A DNA stretch of 64,000 nt, taken from Siphonodentalium dalli (lineage: Eukaryota; Mollusca; Scaphopoda; Gadilida; Siphonodentaliidae). This document shows positions 1 through 9,800 of the stretch, in pieces; positions within the stretch are counted from its first letter, which is position 1; each line of letters opens with the position of its first letter. Location of the stretch: the NCBI GenBank assembly GCA_032622095.1, contig CP136069.1, forward strand, positions 128,693,123-128,757,122, read 5' to 3'. The position numbers were made by a program, and so were the translations under genes. The notes under the pieces are model-generated. The model was not told the DNA's origin and did not search any database. It saw only the letters and a program-made list of their open reading frames with translations.

Positions 1-500
1 AATGAGGTAACTGGGTCAAATAGTTGCGAAGCCAGGGCCATAACTCGATTCCTCCATAGTAATTCTTAGAACGACTTCTTTTACTGAACTATAAGGCATA
101 TGGATTCATATTTGGTGTGGATGTTCCCTAGTTGACTCAAATTCAGATTTGTTAAAATGAGGTCACCAGGTTGATTAGTTGAGAAACCAGGGCCATAACT
201 CTATTCCTCCATAGTAATTCTTAGAATGACTTCTTCTTTTGAACCATTTGACCGATTTAGCTTACATTTGGTATGGAGAGTCCTTGTGTGACTGGGGTTC
301 AGATTTGTTCAAATGGGGTCACTGGGTCAAATAGGGGCAGAGCCAGGGACATAACTCTTAAAAAAAAGTTAATTCAAATCCTTGTTTTAAACCCTTGCCC
401 CTCCCCTCCACCCCACCTCCCCCACCACTGCATGTCCCTGCCACCCCACACCAGCGATCCCTGCAAGGTTCAACCCATTAAAAGCCTTACACTTTAGTTA
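1..500. repeat. ~157-bp degenerate tandem repeat
   Basis: About three units; the landmark cctccatagtaattcttaga recurs at 51 and 209, and cagatttgtt at about 144 and 301. Phrases such as 'gggtcaaatag' and 'ccagggccataactc' recur in each unit. This type of repeat is familiar from mollusc genomes (recollection, not tested). Confidence 0.75.
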
Positions 501-710
501 TATGACATGCCAGGAACTGACCAGCCTTAATTCTCAGTGCTCACAGTGTCCAGTCATTATAAAGTGATTAACTTTTATCTCAATATCCACATTTATCAGG
601 CTAAGAGAGAAAGATGTGTGTGAATGAAATTTAATCCTATGTGTTTATAGCAATCTCAAATACAACTCTAACTGTTTGACAGTGTACACATTTTATAATA
701 GTATTAGTAT

Positions 711-1320
711 TAACCATTTCATTACCAGAGCTATGCTGGTACAGCAATAAAGACCCTGCACCAGTGTATTCTCCTATATATAAGAGAATACACTGGGGTT
801 CAAGATCAAGGAAATATTGTTAGACCAATATAGTCAGACATCCAAATAAATCACACATGTTCTATTCTCGCAGGGATGTCCCCACATATGTTTGGGGAGG
901 GGGCAAATTTCTCAGATTTGTTCATTGAGATGTAATTGTTTTTCCAAAACCAATTACATATACTAAAATAAAATGAATATAAAATAATAGACCATTGATC
1001 AAGAGAAATGAGCTCCTAGTTTTAATATTTGTCCAATATTTATTATTTTATAACAAAGTACTAGTATCATGCCAGTGCATTGTCTTATATATGTGAGTGT
1101 CCCATAGGTAGCCTCACCTAAGAGAATGCACTGACTTTCAAGGTTAAGGAAATATTGTTAGGCAAATGTAGACAAGCATCCAATAAATCACAGATGTCCT
1201 ATTCTTGCAGGGATGTCCCCATGGGTTGAGGGGGTGGAATTAGCAGATTTGTTAAATGAGATGTAATTTGTTTTCTCAAAATTAATTATATAGACTAAAA
1301 TGAATATAAAATAGTAAACT
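711..1320. repeat. ~335-bp tandem duplication carrying a MITE hairpin
   Basis: The stretch from the 'agtgtattctcctatatata' hairpin through 'cagggatgtcccca' to 'actaaaat...gaatataaaat' occurs twice, with landmarks at 871 and 1208. The hairpin belongs to the TTAA MITE family described at 35622 and 56059, here decayed. Confidence 0.65.
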
Positions 1321-1589
1321 ACTTAATATTTTTTAACCCCCAGATTACATTATATAAAATATATGGCATATTATATCCAGTATAATAAACTGTGGACATG
1401 TTGTTTTTATTGAGTTGCCAAAGAGTTTTGTCATCTAGATTGCAGTAAAAAGCAAAATTATTTTCAATGCAGGGGGAATAACTCTATATATTAAAGATGG
1501 AGTTCTTCCCCTTCCATTAAAAAAGTTTGAATTCTGTTGCATTTTGGGATCCAAAGTGGGGGGGGGGGGGAGTCCTTCTATGATTTCAA

Positions 1590-2340
1590 TAGTTTTTGGC
1601 TCACCTGAGACAAAGTCTCTGGTGGAGCTATAGTCATCACTCCTCGTCCGTCCGTCAACAATTCTGATATTGCCTAGGTGACTCACATTCAGATTTGTTC
1701 AAATGAGGTCACTGTGTCAAATGTGGGCAGGGACATAACTCCACAAAATATTAAAAATTGCAAGTGAAGTCTGACATTTTTATAAACATTTCCTGGAGAT
1801 CTGCTAGAGGTCACTAATTCCCAATTACAACATCATTCTATCATATGTATTGTTCAAATCTTTCAACAGGAAATTTAACTCTCCCACACCCACCACTTCA
1901 CCAGAACATATTTGGCAAACTTGAAAAGTGTTCTTTGAAAGAACCACCAGCTCTATTTAGTTCACATTTAATATTGAGGCTCCTTTGGTGATGTGTGATT
2001 CAGATTTGTTTAATCAGGGTCACCAGGTCAAGTAGGTGCAAGGCCAGCTACATTACTCTTTCTCTCCATAGTAATTCATCATACATCTTCTATGCAAGAA
2101 TGAAATGGCCTATTTTGCTTATATTTAGTAGGAAATTACCTTGGGTGACAGATTTGTGAAAATGGCATCACAAAGTCGAATAAGGGCATTGCCAGAGACA
2201 TAACTATTTCACAACATAGTAATTCTTAAAATATGTATGGCAGAGCCAAGAACTAGTTGGCTTATTTAGCATGGAATGTTCTTGTTTGACTGCGATACAG
2301 ATATTTTTAAATGGGGTAACCTGGAAAAATAGGACAGTTT
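1590..2340. repeat. further decayed units of the 157-bp repeat, preceded by a mollusc-type repeat
   Basis: Around 1598-1650 lies 'ggctcacctgag...tctctggtggagctatagtcat...cgtccgtccgtc'. Then 'cagatttgt' units recur near 1691, 2010 and 2144. 1321-1590 holds only AT-rich DNA and a G run at 1558. Confidence 0.55.
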
Positions 2341-2499
2341 CCTTCTTAATATGCTTCCTTCACAAGGACCATCAGGTTTATTTTATAAAAAGGCGCTTGT
2401 GAGATTGGAAATTTCCAACAATTGGGAAAGTTTGAGATATCAATTGTGTAATTCCAACCTAAGACTTGGGAGTCTGGAGCCCAGTCGGGAGGGGACTTG

Positions 2500-2523
2500 T
2501 TGGGGGGGGGGGGGGGGGGGGGG
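2500..2523. repeat. poly(G) run
   Basis: More than 20 consecutive G, interrupted by nothing, flanked by unique sequence. 2524-2830 shows nothing recognisable. Confidence 0.95.
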
Positions 2524-2829
2524 GTGATCAGTAGTGTACATTTGGTAATTTGGCCACATATCCTGTTTAGATCTACTTCTTTTAAAGTGATTATGAAAAG
2601 TTCTGACTGTTGTGGTCTCCAGAGTCCCAGTCTTATCAGTCTTTGCAGTCTGGTGAGCGACCCCACAGTCATTGACTGTCTTGTTTATGTCCTCTTCAAA
2701 ATCATTCAGTTTTAGTTGCCCAAAACCATTCTTATAATTTTTTTTTTAAATTAGTTGTGGTTACAGGATGTTAAATGAGGATAAACATCATTCATATCAT
2801 CAAAAAACTATTCCCAATCAGTTTTGAAA

Positions 2830-3035
2830 CATTAGGCCTCCTCTCCTCTGGAAAGTTTCGTTATTGTCAAATGTCAATCGAAACTTCTTCACATAGATTC
2901 TATTTCTTTTTTAGTTTAGTTTACACCATATTCCCAATTTGGGAACTTCAATCTGTGTCTTATGTCTCCCCTAGCAGATGAGGCCATGCAGAATGAGGTG
3001 AATTTGGTGATGCTAGCCCACTACATTGTATAAAT
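2830..3035. mobile_element. fragment of 'cagaatgaggt' hairpin element
   Basis: Shares 'tcacatagattctatttc', 'gggaacttcaatctg' and 'gccatgcagaatgag' with the element at 13490-13790. Only one arm of the hairpin remains. Confidence 0.55.
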
Positions 3036-3093
3036 AAATTTACCGTTACAATGTGTATAGATTTAGTACTGAATCTTTTCAGCAATCAAAGGG

Positions 3094-3333
3094 TTAACCC
3101 TTTATTTATTAAATGGTTTCTCCCACCTGTTATATTTGTTAACATTGGAATGGTCTATTATTCAACTGGAGGGATGTTAATGAAATATAAGCAGACAGAC
3201 GAAAGGATGTGCTGAAGGATTCCTATTCTTTGGGGGAAATTCTCAGATAATAACGGCCTGAACTTATTATCTGAAAGTTTACTAAGGCCTGGAAGTGAAC
3301 TACTCACCAATGTGTATTTAGTAAAGGAAGGGT
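3094..3333 (-). mobile_element. TTAA MITE, 'ttaaccctttctatactaaa' family, decayed
   Basis: Begins at a TTAA with ccctttatttattaaatgg and ends 'gtatttagtaaaggaagggtt'. Internal words 'cattggaatggtctattattca' (minus two bases) and 'ttctcagataataa' are shared with the copies at 4746, 19977, 29232, 49445, 52972 and 63607. Confidence 0.65.
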
Positions 3334-3382
3334 TTGTGTTATTCAACAAATTGGCTAAACCTTATTCACTATCGGTTTCCAG

Positions 3383-3432
3383 ATGATATTGTCAATATTG
3401 CTGAAGATGAGTTCCAGAATTTGATCATGGCA
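3383..3432 (+). CDS. possible upstream exon of the host gene
   Basis: After tttccag, an open stretch reads DDIVNIAEDEFQNLIMA and ends at a good donor (gtatgt). Its acidic composition fits the downstream protein. Its end phase (0) does not match the entry phase (1) of the exon at 3756, so either a small exon is missing between them or a weaker donor (gtgata, 3437) is used, which would fit the phase. Confidence 0.4.
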
Positions 3433-3755
3433 GTATGTGATATCGACACAACATCACTGTAAAGTTGCAAATAGGTGCCAATCACAAATGTGTATAAATT
3501 GCTATGTTTATACTTATTCAGTGTAATCAAATCAGGAATTGAAGGTTATTTCCAAAGTACATGTATTCTAATCTGGTATCTATGATATGCCATTTATATG
3601 GCTCTATTTCATCATTTTCTTAATTGTGTGTCTTGCGTCAGGGTCTAATACTATGTCAGAAATTGGGATGTATGCTCCCCGTCCTTCTGGAAAAGCTGCA
3701 ATGGAGTGCTGTTTTCTCATTCCATTACATTACATTTATCCTATTTGTTTTTCAG

Positions 3756-3815
3756 CAAAAAGCCAGGATTTTTCTAGCAAGTCAGCACAAAAAACACAAT
3801 TGTCAGCCAGTGTAG
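3756..3815 (+). CDS. host gene exon 1 in window (phase 1-1)
   Basis: Acceptor ttttcag, donor gtgagt. Encodes KSQDFSSKSAQKTQLSASV. Of the three frames only this one is open and joins the next exon, which fixes the phase. Intron 3816-4397 has a mollusc-type 'attatccccc' repeat near 3837 and a short GT microsatellite at 4134. Confidence 0.72.
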   Translation, partial: QKARIFLASQHKKHNCQPV

Positions 3816-6800
3816 GTGAGTAGAGTCTCGATTCTCTAATTATCCCCCACAAGCAAAGTTTGGTAGGGGATATAGAAATGGAATCCATCCATCCGTCTGT
3901 AAAAACAATGGAGCCCAGTCATTGTAGGTTGGATTTGCATAATCTTTGGTATGCATATGAATCATCATTTAGATAGGGATATTCACATGGAGTCATACAT
4001 TCATTTGTTGCAGAGTTATTGCGCTCAGTCATCTTTGATTTATCTTTAGTATTCTCATGAGGCATCATGAAGTCAACATTATCCACATGCGACAGGTTAT
4101 TTTTACCAATAGCTTGGATGGGAACATAAGAGGGTGTGTGTGTGTGTTAACCAAAGACACAGGCGAAGTTCAAATATGGTTCTGATCCAATGGTTTTCTA
4201 ATGTTTAACTGGCAATTTTGATAATATAGGATAACATTTCACCCTATTGTATAAAATTAATTATCAATATTGTATTTTCTTATTGTGTTAAAATAAATAG
4301 TTTATAAACCAGCAATGGGAAAATGTTTCTCGGAGTGTTCTCGGTACATGTTCTCTAATTTTCATTATTTAATTCGTATATCCCATTCACCTGGCAGATG
4401 CCACTCTGGCGGATAGAGAATATAACAAACCTTGGCAAAGTAATTCGAGGCGAGTGAAACCAAAGAGAGATGAAAGCCCCATAAGATCAGGTGAGTATGT
4501 GTTATAACAAACTAAACGGTTGAGTTCTCTCCCTCACTATCACAGGTCGTTTCCATTAAAATATTGAATGAGTTTCTTACTACCCTTATCTTATTCAGAT
4601 CTTACAGGAGTTATAAAAGACACAGAGATGACAATAAAAGACTCTGTCGGTTTTGAGATAAAAAATTAGCTTGTGGATTAACCCTTTCTTTGCTAAAGCA
4701 ACATTGACAAGTAGTTATCCCATAGGAAATGTTCAGATAATAAGTTTAACCCTTTCTATTCTAAAGCATCATTGACGAGTAGTTATCCCATAGGAAATGT
4801 TCAGATAATAAGTTCAATAAATGACCATAGTTATTATCTAAACAATTCCCTCAAGAGGGCTCCTTCTGCACTTTTATTTATCTGTTGTCTGCTTTTAGCC
4901 TTTTACCATGTTAACAGCCGTCCAAATGAATAATAGACCATTCCAATGTACACTTTTTTAACTGACTGGGAGAATCCATTAGTATAGAAAAGGTTAATAT
5001 ATTTCCATATTCTGCGGTACTGCCAATAGTACTTTTTACTGGAATTTACAATCTAAAAATATACAGAATGCCGAAGTACTCTAAAATAGTACCTGCTTGC
5101 AGTTTGGTGTTATGTTATAGTGTAGCGGTCAACTCTCAAATTGTGGCATGTACCCCTCCCGGAGGTATAACTACTTGAATCAATTTTTTTCGATCCAAGT
5201 ATCATATTCTTCGTCTGGAAATAGTATTTTGCCCTTTCGATTCCGCGTACCAAGATGCGAAAAACAACATTTTTCCGATAAAAAATGCAAAAAAATGGGA
5301 ATATTTAATTTTTCGTACCTTACGCATCACAAATGGCCTGTAGATGCAGTGAACACCCTCAAATTGACCGGTTTAAATTGGTTTACAACAATTTGGGTCA
5401 GAAATCCTAATATTATGCACAGAGTAAATAAAAAAAATCATTTTGTTGAAATGTTTACCTAAATTTCCGAAAAAATACGACGACTTACATTTTCGACCTG
5501 AGATGTGCAGAACTGCATGCACTGGTTGGATACAGCGCATTTCTAGAAAACATCTATATTCTATAACATTCAATTTGATACTGAACATGTTCCAAAATAG
5601 TCTTTGAATTTATTAGATTTCAGCGTTTCAACTACCCTACCCCGTGTTTTGAAAAATCGGATGCCGCTCATAAAAGAACCCTTCTATGAATGACTAGATG
5701 TATTTGTTGCAACCAAAATTTGTCTATAAACTTCCATGCGGACTTCAGTTGTGTGTCAAATCGAATTAGTCTTTAATTAGATGTCTGTGTTTTTGTTTTC
5801 ATGTCATAGAACATACGATTTAGCATTTTACATGAATGTTGTACGTAATATACATATAGATAGTTAATAAATCATCATTGGGAATGGGGTTAATGGGTAT
5901 TTCCTTTAAAGGAATAGGGTGCTGAAAAAACAATAATATTTTCTTTCAATATACCGATAATATATATATATAATGTCCATTGGGCGCATATAATCTAATA
6001 TTCGGCCGCCATTCGTTATTTTTATAACGATTATAAAAAATTCCGAAGTTAGCCGAAGATTTTGTTGTAGACGAAGTCACGTGATCATCGGCCCGATCAC
6101 GTGATTGTCACATGTAAACAGAAGCATAGCACGTGATTGATCACGTGGTAACCAATCGACAACGCATAGATACGCTACGGCAGTATATTAAGTTTGCATG
6201 TAGTCGATCGCGGCTTTTGAAGATTGTCGCGTTATCACACTACGAATGCAAAACTTTGCCTAAAACATCGCCGTTCTCGTAATTAAATGTCTTTATCGTG
6301 TTATTATTATATGTATCGCGATGTGTTGTTACTATAAAGCCATGCCCGTATATTATTCAGTTTTGCGCGCATTTATCTATATAAACACGTGCTCGTGTTT
6401 ATATATTTTTTTTCGTTACCGGAATAGTCCAAGTTATATTATATATTATATATTCATATAAATATTGCATATATATGCGAAGACTTGCACAGTTATTATG
6501 CAATTATCATCTCGTAAACATTCCAATTTCCAGACGACCTTTGTCTTGTGTCAATAAAGAGCGTTTCGTTTTAATTTATCGTAACGCGGTAAAAAAAAAT
6601 ATCGGTTTATTGCTGTCGGATTTAATCAATTATAATCAAGTCATGCATTACCAATATGATATGATAAGTTCATTTTTCTTGGTTATGAATCATGTATATA
6701 TTAGGGTAATATGGTGTTTATATATATTTCGGAATATTGCTTCCCCTACCCCCAAACTATCTTGCTGACTGTCACTGATGAAATCACTGCGTTTATGCGT

Positions 6801-9800
6801 GGTTATTGGCCTATAAAATTAACATTCTATGGATGCGGTCTATTGAAATGCAGGTCATAACTCGACCTCTATGTGTCAATTACGCATAACAATAGGATTA
6901 TGAAATATATAAACGTTTTTGAAGGAGGGATAATAATCCGGTTTAATATGTAAGCACATATACAAGCGTTCTTTATTCGCAATATATTGTAATAGTGAAC
7001 GCTCTTTATCGCGTCAAGGTAAAGGGACTGGACTTAGAACAGTTGTCATCGTGATTTTTTTACTGATTACACCAATACAGGTCAATACATGTACACGAAC
7101 TTCCGATATGCATGCTTTATATATCCTTCCAAGTCATAGCAATTTCCGCTTTATTAAACTCTTTTTATTCGTACCATATTAGGAAAACTCTTAACATGGA
7201 ACGCTCTTTATTGAGCCATGGTGAAAGAAATGGGGAATCGACTTAGAATAGTTGTTATCGTGATTTATTCAAAATACTCTCCACTTTAACTGCAATTGTA
7301 TGTATTCGTAACCATGACTGACTTGTCAAATCCAGCGCTCTTTATTTGGTACATGTAATCGGTTTCTGATTTTGCGCAACGAGTTTCCCACAGAAATCGC
7401 GCCAAATGGCACGTAAACGAACATCATTTGGAAATGAATACAGCATTATACCTAACTGAGAGTCACTAGACCGGCCACAGCCGAAAACATTGCATTTATA
7501 TGTCATTGTTACGAATGAATGATTGTAAATACGGGACACTCGAGGTATATATACGGAAAATTAAAACAACATCGTGAACACGCGCCCTAATAGAGTTCAC
7601 ATGCCTGCTCGTGTTTTTATAAGCTTTATTTTTGACACGAAAGTGTTACCTACCCCGCTCAATCGGCCTTCTATAGTTTTTTTGTCAAAACAATAAGTTT
7701 CCAAACAGCGCTTAAGACAAATCACAAGTGAATATAACTCACCGCGCGATGACAATTAACAATGTGTATACAATGCTATTGATATTCCCCGCAGTAATTC
7801 CACCACGCTCACGCGCTGAGGTCTATTCCGTCGTCATATAGGTAGACACAATTAACTCCGATTCCGTATTTTTAATTAGTTTACCTCGCTTGACGTCATG
7901 CGAGGTTTTGCGACGGAGATAGCCGACAACCGCTGGCGGTATTATTTATTTATTTCTCGGCTTAATTATTACGCGATTTTTATGGGACTTGGATTATTGT
8001 GATCACAATAGGGGTGGCTTTCCGATAGAGCTTGGTTGTTTCATGAGCATTGTAATCCTTTAACCACATGCATTGAAAGTCCGAATCAAGGCATGCATAG
8101 GCACTGTGAGATTCCGCATTCTACACCGCAACAGAGTATATAATTTGTCCACGATAGGCAATAAATAACACGTTTCGATGTCCCTCCGACTTCCTTGCAC
8201 ACACAGCTGATAATATGTACCCTTCAACACTATGAATGTCTATTTATAGTGCAGAAAGATAGGTATGATCAGTGGTGTATATGCAGGGAATGTGGAGGGG
8301 CAGCAGAGCGCGTTACCAACCCCTGCTACTGAAATATACTGTATGCTAACTCTTTTTAGAGTGCTGAAGCCTACGTATTAGCAGATTACACCAAAGAATG
8401 CGGGGGGTGGGGGGGGCAGTAATAGCACTTTACAAACCCATGCAGAATACATGTAAACAGACCATACAGACTGGCGCGATATGTTTTTCTCTGTTCCCCA
8501 TTTTATCGTTACCTATAACACCTACCATTCTCGCTGGTGTGGCAAAATTTGGCTTGATGAATGCAGGAGTTTCATTCCTAATGAGCTGTATGATTTCATC
8601 AGATAGTTGATAAATCAAGAAAGCTTCGACCATGTGCGTGTGAGTGCTGAAAATGTGTCAGATTTTTGCACAAAGACGACAGCAATATGTCACGCCATAA
8701 TAGCTGCATCACGCAGAGGTGGTGTAACTCCTCTCACATTTGGGTTAGCTGTACAGCTGCAGCACGATTATGGAAGTCGTCAGCTTATCGAAGAACTAAA
8801 CGGCCTGGGGTTGTGTGCCTCTTATGACATAGTAAGGATGTTTCTAACAGCTGTAGCCGAGGATTGCTTGTCCATGAGTGAAAATGAATCAACTGTGTTT
8901 GGTCTCAGTCATACTGAAGGTGGTGTATGCCTCGTATTCATGCAGCCATTGATAACTTTGATCAAAAGGAGGAGACATTGGTGAAAACACCACGCATGCC
9001 ATGGCCAGTGTAATATATAAAGAAAGGGCTAGTTCTGTTGTGCCAAGAATAATAGCGAAAAGGAGAAGAAAATCACTATCTGGTACAGCGATCGCAAGCG
9101 AAGTTTCAATTGAACAATATCGCAAACCCTCTGTTAGACCAGAACCAAAAGCTGCTGCTAAGAGTGACATAATGGATGTGACAACTATGTCAGATAGTTA
9201 CCAGAAGTCTGAGGCAATCAATCTAATCTGGCTGGCTATGCGAAAAAACAATCCAGATGACCAAAAAATTCCCAGTTGGTTCGGATTCAATAGTGTGTCG
9301 CTTGAATCATACATGGGTGTGTCTGCTACAAGATACTTGCATTTCGTCAATGCTTCACCTTCGGACTTGTTAACAATATACCACACTCTGAAATCGCTTG
9401 TAGATTCAGCTTCGAAGCTAGGACAAGACCATATTCTTGTGACCGCTGATATGGCCATATATAAGAAAGCACAAGAGGTGATCTGGCAGGGGCCTGATGA
9501 CATCAACAATAAAGTTACCATGAGATTCGGTGGAACTCACCTTGCAATGGCATTCATTGCTGCGGTTGGCAAGCTATACATAGATGGTGGATTGCTTTCA
9601 CTCTTAGTGGAGTCAGATGCTTATGCAATCATATTGTGCTTATGCAATCATATTGTGCGTTGAAGCCTTTTACAGAGTTTTTGTGGATGTAGCATCCGAG
9701 TGGATGTCGAACCATGAATCAGAATTGTTATCAACAGATATGTCAAACCACATCGACACAATGGAACAGGCCTTTTCGCTGGGAGACCACTTGTGTGTGG

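Noticed and set aside
8398-8610. 70-aa ORF at the start of the pseudogene
   Set aside because: The conserved reading (PNELYDF) is in a different frame; this one is a shadow.
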